Positions 8,077 through 17,883 of a stretch of 64,000 nucleotides of DNA are shown piece by piece. A program made the position numbers and the translations under genes. Source of the DNA: Corallococcus silvisoli (lineage in GTDB: Bacteria > Myxococcota > Myxococcia > Myxococcales > Myxococcaceae); assembly GCF_009909145.1 (NCBI RefSeq), contig NZ_JAAAPJ010000015.1, forward strand, positions 62,001 through 126,000, given 5' to 3'. The notes below the pieces were generated by a model. The model worked only from the letters and a program-made list of their open reading frames with translations, was not told the origin of the DNA and made no database searches. Position 1 is the first letter of the stretch; the number at the start of each line of letters is the position of its first letter.

Positions 8077-8958
8077 CTACAGCGCGTCCAGCAACTCCCG
8101 GCACTCGCGCCGCCAGTGGAGCGAGGCCGCTGGCACCGGCCGCACCCGCACGGAGCCGTCCGCGGGCTCCCGGGACAACAGCCGCACCTCTTCCGGACGC
8201 AGGTGCTCCAGCAGGTCCGGCGAGTGCGTGGCCAACACCACCTGCACCGGCTGGCCTCCCGTGGACTCGCCCCGCGTCATCGCCCGCAGCAGCTCCAGCA
8301 CCTCGCGCACCAGCCCCGGATGCAGGGCGCGCTCCGGCTCGTCCAGCGTGAGCAGCTCCGGCAACGGCCGCTGGTAGGGCAACACCAGGAACGCCAGCAG
8401 CCACAGCACCCCGTCCGACACATGGCTGGGCCCGAACCACACGTCCGGACTCCAGCGGTCGCGGAAGCGCAGACGGAACGAGCGGTCCTCCAGGTCGCGC
8501 GCCACGTCCACCTCCGACAGGGACGGCACGCGCTTCGCCAGCTCCTCCGAGATGACCCCGCGCGTGGACATGGGCAGCGCCGCGAAGACGCTCGCGAGGT
8601 TGCCGCCCTTGCGCTCCAACCACGTCGCCTTCGCGGAGGATCTCCCCTCGCGCAGCGCCTCCATGCTCAGCGACAGCTGCTGCGTGGAGTGGCCCTGGCC
8701 AGGCAGCGTGTCCATGACGCTGAAGGGATACTCCACGCGCGTGCGGTCCCCGTGCACGTACGTCCACTCGATGGAGAGCGGGCGCGACTCATCCCGTCGC
8801 CAGAAGTCCGCCGACTCATACGCGAGCTGGTGCTGGAGCCCCTCCAGCACCGCGGTCTTCCCCGACGCCGTGGGCCCCACCAGGACGGTCAACGGCTCCA
8901 ACGAGAGCCGCACCCGCAACAGGCACCGGAAGTGCTCGAAGTCGACAGAGGCGATCAC
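8077..8958 (-). CDS. AAA-family ATPase (AAA_21/RecF-like, stand-alone)
   Basis: A protein of about 293 residues with an ABC/SMC-type ATPase fold. It opens with the usual strand (VIASVDFEHFRCL), followed by Walker A GPTASGKT, a signature-like region SHVSDGVLWLLAFL, Walker B LLTLDEPERALHPG and the switch histidine in VVLATHSPDLLEHL. I prefer the GTG at 8958 because the family normally begins immediately before the I-x-x-F-R-C strand; an ATG at 8997 would add 13 residues. No nuclease partner such as OLD or a TIGR02646-type HNH protein is next to it, so assigning it to a defence system is not supported. Role unknown. Confidence 0.75.
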   Translation of the reverse strand: MIASVDFEHFRCLLRVRLSLEPLTVLVGPTASGKTAVLEGLQHQLAYESADFWRRDESRPLSIEWTYVHGDRTRVEYPFSVMDTLPGQGHSTQQLSLSMEALREGRSSAKATWLERKGGNLASVFAALPMSTRGVISEELAKRVPSLSEVDVARDLEDRSFRLRFRDRWSPDVWFGPSHVSDGVLWLLAFLVLPYQRPLPELLTLDEPERALHPGLVREVLELLRAMTRGESTGGQPVQVVLATHSPDLLEHLRPEEVRLLSREPADGSVRVRPVPAASLHWRRECRELLDAL

Positions 8959-9205
8959 ACCTGGAAGCCTAGCGGCCTCCCCCCAGGGGTCGTCCATTGG
9001 CTCGGCCCGGACCCACGCCGTGACACAGGGAGTCCTCCACACCCTCCCTCCAGGCGGCCGGGCCCTCCCCGGGCGCCCGCCCCTGGGCGGAGGGCCCGCC
9101 TCTCCTCGGGGGCTGGCGGGTCCCGCCCGAGCGGGGCCATCCCTACCCTTGAAACAAGGGAATCAGCGCGGAAGAGACACGCTGAGACAGGAACAGGAGC
9201 GCCTG
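8959..9205. other. Divergent intergenic region with two inverted repeats
   Basis: This 247-bp gap separates the minus-strand ATPase and the plus-strand membrane protein. It holds a long GC-rich inverted repeat, GGGCCCTCC (9060-9068) paired with GGAGGGCCC (9089-9097). A compact palindrome, CCCTTG-AAA-CAAGGG (9146-9160), lies 45 bp upstream of the plus-strand start. The latter is placed like an operator or short 5' hairpin. No clear -35/-10 pair is visible. Confidence 0.4.
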
Positions 9206-9760
9206 ATGCGAACGCGCGGACGACGGAGGACCCGGGCCGTGGACCTCGCGGTGGCGCCGTGGAACCTCGTGCGGGACGCCGTCCTCCCAGGCGCCATGGC
9301 CGGAACACTGGGCGCCTGCGCGATGGCGCTCCTCGCCTGCGCGTTCACCGGCGTGTTGCACGGCGAGCCCTCGCGGCCAGCGCTGAGCGTGGCGGGGCTC
9401 TTCCTCCGCGACGGCACGGCCCGGGGCGCGGGGGCGGTGCTGCTCGGGGTGTTGGTCCACTTCGCGGTGGCGGGCGGACTGGCCACGGGCTTCTCGCTCC
9501 TGCTGCCACGCCGAGGCACCGCCGTGGCGGCCCTCTTCCTGGGGCTGCTCTACGGTCTGGCCGTGTGGGCCGTGATGGCGCACCTGGTGATTCCCTTCGG
9601 CTCGCCCCCGCTCTCGCGCGAGGACCCCTCCGCGCTGCTCTTCCTGCTGCACCTGGCCTTCGGGGCCTCGCTCGGGACCGTGCCTGCCTTCCGGCGCGTC
9701 CTCACCCGCGCGGACCGCCTGCGCCACCACGTCCTGGCCCTGAGGACCGCCCCGCGCTGA
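9206..9760 (+). CDS. Small polytopic membrane protein of unknown function
   Basis: A 184-residue protein with about four hydrophobic helices: GAMAGTLGACAMALLACAF, GAVLLGVLVHFAVAGGLATG, TAVAALFLGLLYGLAVWAVM and LLFLLHLAFGASLGTV. The N terminus is very basic (MRTRGRRRTR). AGGAG precedes the ATG at 9206 at good spacing. The overall pattern resembles DUF1440/YagU-like proteins, although I cannot show homology. It converges on the cytochrome oxidase operon, stopping 4 bp from the ctaF stop, so it is transcribed separately. Confidence 0.7.
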   Translation: MRTRGRRRTRAVDLAVAPWNLVRDAVLPGAMAGTLGACAMALLACAFTGVLHGEPSRPALSVAGLFLRDGTARGAGAVLLGVLVHFAVAGGLATGFSLLLPRRGTAVAALFLGLLYGLAVWAVMAHLVIPFGSPPLSREDPSALLFLLHLAFGASLGTVPAFRRVLTRADRLRHHVLALRTAPR

Positions 9761-9763
9761 GGC

Positions 9764-10183
9764 TCACGGCGACCGGGGACCCGCGGGCTCCGGCGGCCAT
9801 GCGCCCCTCGGATCCTCCATCCTCCCGGGCAGGGGCTCCACCGCGAACGGGCCCGGCGGAATCGTGGGCCGGAAGCGCGTGCGCGTCTCCAGCAGGCACA
9901 CCGTCAGCAGCACCGCCACGAACACCACCGCCGTGAGCAACACCAGCCCGTTGCTCGCGCGCTGCTCGCGCAGGTGCATGTAGAACAGGGCGATGAGCAG
10001 CCCCTTCACCCCCGCGATGAACAGCGCCACCGGCAGCGACCACGCGCCGTGAGGCAGCCGGTGCAGCAGGTACGTCAGCGTCGTCAACGCGAGCAACACC
10101 GCGCCCACGCCCAGCACCGCGGGCACCCCCAGCTGACGCCCCGGCTTCTCCACCGCGTCCTCCATCACGGGCCCGCTCCTCAT
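9764..10183 (-). CDS. ctaF: caa3-type cytochrome c oxidase subunit IV
   Basis: A 139-residue membrane protein with three hydrophobic segments. Subunit IV features include KGLLIALFYMHLREQ (residues about 60-75), matching the CtaF/CyoD signature in which KxxLV..FFMHL precedes the last helix. The C-terminal tail is proline-rich. The ATG at 10183 overlaps the ctaE stop (ATGA); another ATG at 10165 would shorten it by six residues. It is the last gene of the act-cta operon and is needed for oxidase assembly or stability rather than catalysis. Confidence 0.85.
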   Translation of the reverse strand: MRSGPVMEDAVEKPGRQLGVPAVLGVGAVLLALTTLTYLLHRLPHGAWSLPVALFIAGVKGLLIALFYMHLREQRASNGLVLLTAVVFVAVLLTVCLLETRTRFRPTIPPGPFAVEPLPGRMEDPRGAWPPEPAGPRSP

Positions 10184-10809
10184 GACAGGTACAGGATGGG
10201 ATAGACGAACAACCAGATGACATCCACCAGGTGCCAGTACATGCCGCCCAGCTCCACCGGCGTCGCGGACTCCGCGCCGAACGCCCCTCCCGCCGAGCGC
10301 ACGCCCAGCACCGTCAGCACCCCCACGCCCACCGTCACGTGCACCGCGTGGAGGCCCGTCAGCAGGAAGTACAGCGTGAAGAAGAGGCTCGCCCCCACCC
10401 GGGGCACCTCTCCGAACCGGTACGCCGCGCCCGGCAGCCCGCCGTCCTTCACGTGCTGCGCGTACTCCACGCCCTTCACCCCCAGGAACACGACGCCCAG
10501 CAGCGCCGCCGCCAGCAGCAGCACGCCGCCCAGCCCCGGCCTGTCCTCCCGCACCGCGTGCACCGCGAGCGCCACCAGGACGCTGCTCGTCACCAGCAGG
10601 AAGGTGTTCAGCGTGCCCAGCCCCACGTTCATCGTGAGCTGCGCCGCGCGGAACACCTCCGGGTACACCGAGCGATACACGCCATAGGCCGTGAAGAGCC
10701 CCGCGAACAGCAACACCTCCGTCGCGATGAAGACCCACATGCCCAGGTACGCCGCCTGACGGCGCGCGCCCTCGGAGCCCCAGTGCCCCGTGACGGCCTC
10801 AGGCGGCAT
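10180..10809 (-). CDS. ctaE: caa3-type cytochrome c oxidase subunit III
   Basis: A 209-residue heme-copper oxidase subunit III with five predicted helices. The sequence has LGMWVFIATEVLLFAGLFTA (the helix carrying the conserved Glu), NTFLLVTSSVLVALAVHAVR, LFFTLYFLLTGLHAVHVTVG and a C-terminal YWHLVDVIWLFVYPILYL. This is the short bacterial form lacking the first two helices of mitochondrial subunit III. The start at 10809 overlaps the 3' end of ctaD by 11 bp. Confidence 0.95.
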   Translation of the reverse strand: MPPEAVTGHWGSEGARRQAAYLGMWVFIATEVLLFAGLFTAYGVYRSVYPEVFRAAQLTMNVGLGTLNTFLLVTSSVLVALAVHAVREDRPGLGGVLLLAAALLGVVFLGVKGVEYAQHVKDGGLPGAAYRFGEVPRVGASLFFTLYFLLTGLHAVHVTVGVGVLTVLGVRSAGGAFGAESATPVELGGMYWHLVDVIWLFVYPILYLS

Positions 10810-12406
10810 GCGGCACCTCCTCCCGCGCGTACTCGTGCGGGCCCGTGGGGAACTCGGGCGTGACCGGGAAGTTGTGCGTGGGGGGTGGAGAGGCGGACTT
10901 CCATTCGAAGCCCTCGCTGCCCCACGGGTTGTTCCCCGCGACGGCGCCGTAGCGCAGGCTCCACGCGAGATAGCCCGCGATGCACACGAACCCGAAGGCC
11001 AGCAGCGACGCACCCGCCGTGGAGGCCACGTGCAGCGACTGGAAGTGCGGCGGATAGTCCGCGTACCGCCGGGGCATCCCCATGTTCCCCAGCAGGAACT
11101 GCGGCACGAACGTGGCGATGAAGCCGAAGATGATCAACACCGCCGCGCCGTTGGCCAGCCTCCCGGGGAAGCAACGCCCGGACATCTTCGGGAACCAGTA
11201 GTGCAGCGCCGCCAGGAACGCCATCACCGTCGCCCCCACCATGATGAAGTGGAAGTGCGCCACCACCGAGTACGTGTCGTGCCAGTGCAGGTTCAGCGAC
11301 GTGGTCGCGTACGCCACCCCAATCATCCCCCCGAAGAAGAGGAAGAACATGAACCCCAGCGTGTAGAAGAGCGGGGCCTCCATCGCGATGGAGCCCCGGT
11401 AGAGCGTGCCCATCCACGAGAAGATCTTGATCGCCGTGAAGATGGCCACCAGCATCGACATCGCGCCGAACGCGCCGGAGCCGAAGGTGGACTGGCCCGA
11501 CGCGAACATGTGGTGGCCCCAGGTGAAGAAGCCCACGAACGCGATGCCCAGCGTGGAGTAGACGACCATCCGGTAGCTGAAGGCGTTCTTGCGGCTGAAG
11601 GCGCTCACCGCCTCGCTGATGACGCCCATGGACGGCAGCACCATGATGTAGACGGCCGGGTGGCTGTAGAACCAGAACAGGTGCTGGAAGAGCAGCGGGT
11701 CGCCGCCGCGCGCGGGGTCGAAGATGCCCGCGTCCACCACCCGCTCCAGCGCGACGAGCACCAGCACCATGCCGAGCACGGGCGTCGCCAGCACCTGGAT
11801 GATGGACGTGCCGTAGATGGCCCAGACGAACAGCGGCAGCTTCATCCACGTCAGGCCCGGCGCCCGCAGCGTGTGCACCGTGGCGATGAAGTTGAGCCCG
11901 GTGAGGATGGTGGAGAACCCGATGATGAACACGCCCAGCAGCACCGGCAGCACCGCCGTGCCCGTGGTGGTGCTGTAGGGGGTGTAGAAGGTCCAGCCCG
12001 TGTCCGCGCCGCCCTCGAACATGCCCCACAGCGTGACGCTGGCGCCCAGCACGTAGAGGTAGACGGACGCCAGGTTGAGCCGGGGGAAGGCCACGTCCCT
12101 CGCGCCGATCATCAGCGGCACCAGGAAGTTGCCGAAGGCGGACGGGATGGCCGGAATCATGAACAGCCACACCATGGTGACGCCGTGGAGCGTGAACATC
12201 CGGTTGTATGCCAGATGCCCCATGATGGTGCGGCCCGGGGTGAGCAGCTCGATGCGCAGCGCCAGCGCGAACACCCCGCCCAGGAAGAAGAAGCTCAGCG
12301 TCAGCCCCAGGAACATCAGGCCGATGCGCTTGTGGTCATGCGTCGTGAGCCACGACCACAAGGTGCGGCCGTCCGTCAGGTAGGACTCAGCGGCCGGTGG
12401 GGACAT
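10799..12406 (-). CDS. ctaD: caa3-type cytochrome c oxidase subunit I (A2-type)
   Basis: A 535-residue catalytic subunit that reduces O2 to water at the heme a3-CuB centre and pumps protons. Heme and copper ligands are visible: low-spin heme His74 in FTLHG, CuB/Tyr motif HPAVY (His249-Tyr253), the WGHHMF histidine pair, and HFHFIMVG for the second low-spin and the high-spin heme ligands. Helix VI reads FYSHPAVYIM, so the D-channel glutamate of A1 enzymes (HPEVY) is replaced and a Tyr-Ser pair precedes HP. That pattern defines A2-type oxidases such as the Rhodothermus marinus caa3 enzyme. The gene overlaps ctaC by 20 bp. Confidence 0.97.
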   Translation of the reverse strand: MSPPAAESYLTDGRTLWSWLTTHDHKRIGLMFLGLTLSFFFLGGVFALALRIELLTPGRTIMGHLAYNRMFTLHGVTMVWLFMIPAIPSAFGNFLVPLMIGARDVAFPRLNLASVYLYVLGASVTLWGMFEGGADTGWTFYTPYSTTTGTAVLPVLLGVFIIGFSTILTGLNFIATVHTLRAPGLTWMKLPLFVWAIYGTSIIQVLATPVLGMVLVLVALERVVDAGIFDPARGGDPLLFQHLFWFYSHPAVYIMVLPSMGVISEAVSAFSRKNAFSYRMVVYSTLGIAFVGFFTWGHHMFASGQSTFGSGAFGAMSMLVAIFTAIKIFSWMGTLYRGSIAMEAPLFYTLGFMFFLFFGGMIGVAYATTSLNLHWHDTYSVVAHFHFIMVGATVMAFLAALHYWFPKMSGRCFPGRLANGAAVLIIFGFIATFVPQFLLGNMGMPRRYADYPPHFQSLHVASTAGASLLAFGFVCIAGYLAWSLRYGAVAGNNPWGSEGFEWKSASPPPTHNFPVTPEFPTGPHEYAREEVPHAA

Positions 12407-13427
12407 AGACGGGCTCCTCCGCCGCGGTGACGCCCGGGCGCATGGGACGCAGGGACTTGATGAACTCCACCAGCGCGCCGGAGTCCTCCGCGCTCAGGCG
12501 CCCGTGGTAGCCGGGCATCACGGGCGCGTAGCCGGCCACCACCTTCGCCAGGGGGTCCATCATCGACTCGGTGAGGTACGCCTCGTCCGCGAGCACGACG
12601 CCGCCGCCCTCCAGCGGCTCCCTCCGTCCGTACAGCCCCAGCCACGTGGGGCCGATGTGCGGCGCGCCCGTCACGGTGTGGCATTGCAGGCAGCCCTGCG
12701 TGGCGGCGATGTGCTCGCCCCTCGCGGCCATCGTCTCCGGTCGCGGCCGGGTGCTGGCGCCGGGCAGGGCGGCCACGGGGATGTTGCTTCGCTGCGCGTC
12801 CCGCCAGGACTCGAAGTCCGCGGGCGACAGCACCACCACCTCCCCGCGCATCTGCGAGTGGTCCAGCCCGCAATACTCCGCGCACAGCACCGGGTGGCGG
12901 CCGGGCTTCGGGGCCTCGAACCAGAGGTCGGTGTAGCGGCCGGGCACCGCGTCGCGCTTCATGCGGAAGTCCGGCACGTAGAAGGAGTGGATGACGTCGC
13001 GCGAGGTGATGAGCAGCCGCACCGGGCGGCCCGCGGGCACCACCAGCGTGTCGATGGCGCTGGGGCCTCCGGGATAGGTGAACTTCCACATCCACTGCTT
13101 GCCGGTGACGTACACATCCAGCGCGTCCCGGGGAGGGCTCATCACCCAGACGAACTGCCGGAAGCCCAGCACGAACCAGAGCAGGAACAGCGACAGCGGC
13201 ACCCCGATGAACAGCGCCTCCAGCCACACGGGCGCGACGATGCGCGGCGTGGGGTCCGTCGCCGTGCGCCGGTGGTAGCGCGCCAGGAAGACGACGCCGA
13301 CGCCCCCGATGCCCGCCGCCACCGCGAGCGTGGTGAGGAACAGGGCGTAGTGCAGGTGATCCACCTGGACAGCGAAGGTGGACCCTTGTTCGGGGAGGAA
13401 GAACAGGCGGCGCAGCAGCTCGTTCAT
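12387..13427 (-). CDS. ctaC: caa3-type cytochrome c oxidase subunit II with fused cytochrome c
   Basis: A 346-residue subunit II with two N-terminal helices (about 25-50 and 68-92), a cupredoxin domain and a C-terminal cytochrome c domain. The CuA ligands are His147 (DVIHSFYVPDFR), Cys182, Cys186, His190 and Met193 (CAEYCGLDHSQM). The heme site is CLQCH (Cys246-His250), and PVMPGYHG probably supplies the axial Met. The fusion defines a caa3 oxidase, in which the tethered cytochrome c receives electrons, here probably from Alternative Complex III encoded just upstream. Confidence 0.96.
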   Translation of the reverse strand: MNELLRRLFFLPEQGSTFAVQVDHLHYALFLTTLAVAAGIGGVGVVFLARYHRRTATDPTPRIVAPVWLEALFIGVPLSLFLLWFVLGFRQFVWVMSPPRDALDVYVTGKQWMWKFTYPGGPSAIDTLVVPAGRPVRLLITSRDVIHSFYVPDFRMKRDAVPGRYTDLWFEAPKPGRHPVLCAEYCGLDHSQMRGEVVVLSPADFESWRDAQRSNIPVAALPGASTRPRPETMAARGEHIAATQGCLQCHTVTGAPHIGPTWLGLYGRREPLEGGGVVLADEAYLTESMMDPLAKVVAGYAPVMPGYHGRLSAEDSGALVEFIKSLRPMRPGVTAAEEPVYVPTGR

Positions 13428-13786
13428 CGCTCGCCCTCCCCGTCCGGGCTGGAGAGGAGCTGCTCCATCGCCGCTTCGAGGGGCTGGTGGATGAGGCCCG
13501 CGTCCACGTCCGCCCAGCCATAGCCGTCCAGCTTCGCGCGCTGCTCCGCCTTCAACACGTCCGCGCGCCGGTCCAACGTGAAGGGAGCCTGGTTGACCAT
13601 GCCCACCTGCCAGGTGCCCGGGGCCACGGGCAGGGGGTTCTCGGACGCGGGCCGCCAGTACACCCACAGGCCCCAGGCCGCGACGCTGGCCGCGGCGAGC
13701 AGCCCGAGCGCCACGGCGCCCACGCGGATGAGCCAGGCGGTGGGCAGTCGCTCCATCTCAGGAGGCGGTGGCCGGGTCTCCCTCAT
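13424..13786 (-). CDS. Small single-helix protein of the act-cta operon
   Basis: A 120-residue protein with one hydrophobic segment (WLIRVGAVALGLLAAASVAA, about 20-39) and a periplasmic-type tail. The tail ends YGWADVDAGLIHQPLEAAMEQLLSS. It lies between actF and ctaC with 4-bp overlaps on each side, so it is tightly coupled to both complexes. No heme, copper or Fe-S motif is present. I recall proteins ending in a similar 'GWxDxxxGxxxxPxxxAM' phrase next to ACIII genes in other phyla but cannot verify this. It may be an accessory subunit linking ACIII and the oxidase. Confidence 0.75.
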   Translation of the reverse strand: MRETRPPPPEMERLPTAWLIRVGAVALGLLAAASVAAWGLWVYWRPASENPLPVAPGTWQVGMVNQAPFTLDRRADVLKAEQRAKLDGYGWADVDAGLIHQPLEAAMEQLLSSPDGEGER

Positions 13787-14973
13787 GGCGGGCGCACCTG
13801 GAGCGAGTGGACGAGGTACGGGTCTCCCACCGGCACCGGGTACGTGCCGCGCGCGCACCAGAGGGCCAGGGCCACGGACAGCCCGCCCACGCCCACCCAC
13901 GCGGTGAGCGCCGTCCAGGGGAAGGTGACGCGCTCCGGAAAGAGCGAGGGGAACAGCAGCCACGCCACGTCCACGGCGTGCATGAAGAGCAGCCACAGCG
14001 CCACGCCCGCGAGCATGCGAGGCCGCGCCTTCAGCTCGCGCGACAGCAGCAAGGCGAAGGGCAGCACGAAGTGGCCCAGCACCAGCAGCAGCGACAGGAC
14101 GCCCCAGCCGCCCTCCAGGCGGACGCGGTACCAGCTCACCTCCTCTGGCAGCGAGGCGACCCAGATCAGCATGAACTGCGAATAGGCGATGTAGGCCCAG
14201 AAGCAGACAAAGGCGAACATCAGCGTGCCCAGGCGGTGGTAGTGGCCGGGGGACAGCAGGCTGCCGAAGTGCAGCGTGTCGCGCGTGGCCACGCCCGCGA
14301 CCACCAGCAGCGCCAGCGCGCCCACGAAGGCGCCGGAGAAGACGTGGACGGCGTACATGGTGGACTGCCACGTCGCCTCCAGCGACATCATCCAGTCCAG
14401 CGTCATGAAGGAGAACGTGAGCGCCAGCGCGGGCAGCGAGCCCCCGCCCAGCCGCCGCTGCCACAAGGTCCAGCGCACGTCGCCCGTGGCGTCCTGGCGC
14501 AAGGACCAGCGGTGCAGCAGGTGGCCCACGACTCCCCAGGTGACGAAGTAGAGCGCCGCGCGCCCCAGGAAGAAGGGCACGTTGTTGTAGGGCCGCCGAT
14601 GCTCCAGCACGTGCAGCGTGTGCGCCCCCAGGTCCGCCGGGGGCTCGACCCACGGGAACAGGTGCCGCAGGCCCAGCGCGAGGGGCACGAAGAGCAGGAG
14701 GAACAGCGGCGCGGTGGCGGCCATCACCTCCTGCGCGCGGCGCAGCACCACGGGCCAGCGCGCCTTCGCCGCGTGGAAGGTGGCGAGCAGCAGCAGCGCG
14801 CCCAGGCACAGCCCCAGCCAGTAGGTGAAGCCGAAGAGGTAGCCGGCCAGGGCGTCGCGCACGTCCAGGAAGGCGCCGAGCGCGGTCGCGGCCAGCCCCC
14901 CCACGCCCAGCGCCGCGCTGATGGTCAGCGCGCGCTGCCCTCCCTCGAAGCGTGGAAGCACGGGGGCCGTCAT
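13783..14973 (-). CDS. actF: Alternative Complex III subunit ActF
   Basis: A 396-residue polytopic protein with about ten helices, related to NrfD/PsrC-type quinol-interacting membrane subunits. Characteristic segments are FTYWLGLCLGALLLLATFHA, TLDWMMSLEATWQSTMYAVH, FAFVCFWAYIAYSQFMLIW and LHAVDVAWL-like FMHAVDVAWLLFPSL. ActC and ActF are the two membrane arms of Alternative Complex III, which oxidises menaquinol or ubiquinol in place of the bc1 complex. The start at 14973 overlaps the actE stop by 4 bp. Confidence 0.93.
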   Translation of the reverse strand: MTAPVLPRFEGGQRALTISAALGVGGLAATALGAFLDVRDALAGYLFGFTYWLGLCLGALLLLATFHAAKARWPVVLRRAQEVMAATAPLFLLLFVPLALGLRHLFPWVEPPADLGAHTLHVLEHRRPYNNVPFFLGRAALYFVTWGVVGHLLHRWSLRQDATGDVRWTLWQRRLGGGSLPALALTFSFMTLDWMMSLEATWQSTMYAVHVFSGAFVGALALLVVAGVATRDTLHFGSLLSPGHYHRLGTLMFAFVCFWAYIAYSQFMLIWVASLPEEVSWYRVRLEGGWGVLSLLLVLGHFVLPFALLLSRELKARPRMLAGVALWLLFMHAVDVAWLLFPSLFPERVTFPWTALTAWVGVGGLSVALALWCARGTYPVPVGDPYLVHSLQVRPP

Positions 14974-15935
14974 GGGGCGTGGACCTCCTGGCGAAGTCGC
15001 GCCTGCACGTCGGCGGGCGCGGCGGAGAGCGGCGCGCGCTGGCTGCGGCCCAGCGCGCGCAGGTACGCGACCACGGCCCAGCGCTCCTCGGTGGAGAGCT
15101 GCGCGCCGTAGGCCGGCATGACGCCGAAGCCCTCGGAGATGACGGCGAAGTAGAAGCCCACCGGATGCGGCAGGTCTCCCGTGGCGGAGCGCTCGTCCAG
15201 CCGCCCCTCCATGGCGATGCCGCGGGGCCCCACCAGCGCCACCTGCCGGGCGCGCGCCGACTCCGCCGACGTCACCTGGCTCGCTTCCGGCGCACCGGGG
15301 ATGCGCGGAGGCCGGTGGGGTGCCCCCCACGCGACCGGCACTCCCGCGTCGCCCATCCCCTGGATGGAAGCGGAAGCGCCAGGCGTCCCCGCGTCGGACC
15401 TCCCGCGCGTGTCCCGCACGGCCCCCCACCCGTCCACCTCGCGCGGCAGCGGGAACGCCCCCGGGCCCACGCGCTCGGCCACGGCCCGCGTGCCCGTGTA
15501 CGGCGCCTCCGCCTCCGCGATGCCGTAGACCTCCTGCGTCGCGTGGTCGTGGGGGACGAACAGCCCGGGCGGCCGGCGCTGCGGCATCTTCCGCGCGACG
15601 AGGCTGTCCCCGTCCCCCGTCAGCCCATGGCACACCGCGCACCAGGTGTCGTAGGCCGCGCGCCCCGTCTCCAGCAGCTCGCGGGTCAGCGGCACCGGCA
15701 CGGCGCGGATCCACCCGCCTCCGGCCGCCAGCCCCTGCCGCCGGGTGGGGTCCTCGCGCGCCGGAGCCCTCCACTCCTGGGCCACCGTGCCCGGCACCAG
15801 GGGGCGCATCGCCCGGCCGTCCTCGAAGAACGCGCTCTCCCGGAACGCCTCCGCGCGCGGCTGCGAGGCCATGGGGTCCGTGTCGTCACACGCCGCCAGG
15901 CCGCCCAGCAGCGCCATCAGCCCCCACCCCCTCAT
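14970..15935 (-). CDS. actE: Alternative Complex III subunit ActE, monoheme cytochrome c
   Basis: A 321-residue periplasmic lipoprotein with a single heme site CAVCH (Cys99-His103) and a probable axial Met in GFGVMPAYG near the C terminus. The lipobox LAAC places the lipidated cysteine at residue 16. Between heme site and Met lies a roughly 65-residue Gly/Ala/Pro/Ser-rich stretch (about 170-230, with SDAGTPGASASIQGMGDAGV) that looks like a low-complexity insertion. ActE donates electrons from the complex to the oxidase cytochrome. It overlaps actD and actF by 4 bp each. Confidence 0.92.
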   Translation of the reverse strand: MRGWGLMALLGGLAACDDTDPMASQPRAEAFRESAFFEDGRAMRPLVPGTVAQEWRAPAREDPTRRQGLAAGGGWIRAVPVPLTRELLETGRAAYDTWCAVCHGLTGDGDSLVARKMPQRRPPGLFVPHDHATQEVYGIAEAEAPYTGTRAVAERVGPGAFPLPREVDGWGAVRDTRGRSDAGTPGASASIQGMGDAGVPVAWGAPHRPPRIPGAPEASQVTSAESARARQVALVGPRGIAMEGRLDERSATGDLPHPVGFYFAVISEGFGVMPAYGAQLSTEERWAVVAYLRALGRSQRAPLSAAPADVQARLRQEVHAP

Positions 15936-16458
15936 CGCGCCCCCTCCACCACCACCGACACGTGCCGCGCCCCCAGCTCGCGCAGCGCCGCCTCCGCCGC
16001 CGGTGCGTCCTCCGCCTCCACCGCCACGCTCGCCCAGAAGCCATCCACGGACGCGCTGCGGAAGGACTCCACGTCGAACACCGGGTGCGTGACGTGCGGG
16101 AAGCCGAACATCACCATCAGCGCCCCGAAGACCATCAGCGCCGCGCTCAACACGCCCAGCTCGAACGTGATGGGCAGGTTCGTGGGCGCGCTGTGCAACG
16201 GCCGCCCCCCCACATCCAGCGGATAGTCCACCGCGTTCGTGAACCACTGCGTGACGTACGCGAGCACCGCGCCGCCCAACCCGGCGACCAGCGTCAGCAG
16301 CGGCAGCCTCGAGCGCTTCAAGCCCAGCGCCTCGAACGTCTCCTCCACCGGGAACGGCGTGTGCGCGTCCAGCCGCGCGAAGCCCCGCGCGCGCAGGTCC
16401 TTCAGCGCCACCACCAGCGCCTCGCTGGACGTGAACTCCCCCAGCACCCAGTGCAGGC

Positions 16459-16462
<4 letters not shown>
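15932..16462 (-). CDS. actD: Alternative Complex III subunit ActD (DUF3341)
   Basis: A 176-residue protein of the DUF3341 family. It has two transmembrane helices (LPLLTLVAGLGGAVLAYVTQ and ELGVLSAALMVFGALMVMFG) flanked by the family motif YPLDVGGRPLHSAPTNLPIT, and a C-terminal soluble ferredoxin-like domain. In characterised ACIII structures ActD stabilises the membrane sector next to ActC and ActF. Both gene junctions are 4-bp overlaps. Confidence 0.93.

Positions 16463-17879
<1,417 letters not shown>

Positions 17880-17883
<4 letters not shown>

Noticed and set aside
8077..8958. Stand-alone ATPase as half of a defence system
   Set aside because: No nuclease, TIR, HNH or reverse-transcriptase gene adjoins it; neighbours are the antiporter operon and a small membrane protein.
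9060..9097. GGGCCCTCC/GGAGGGCCC inverted repeat as a terminator
   Set aside because: It lies between divergent genes, where no transcript should end, and has no T tract. GC-rich sequence often gives such pairs by chance.
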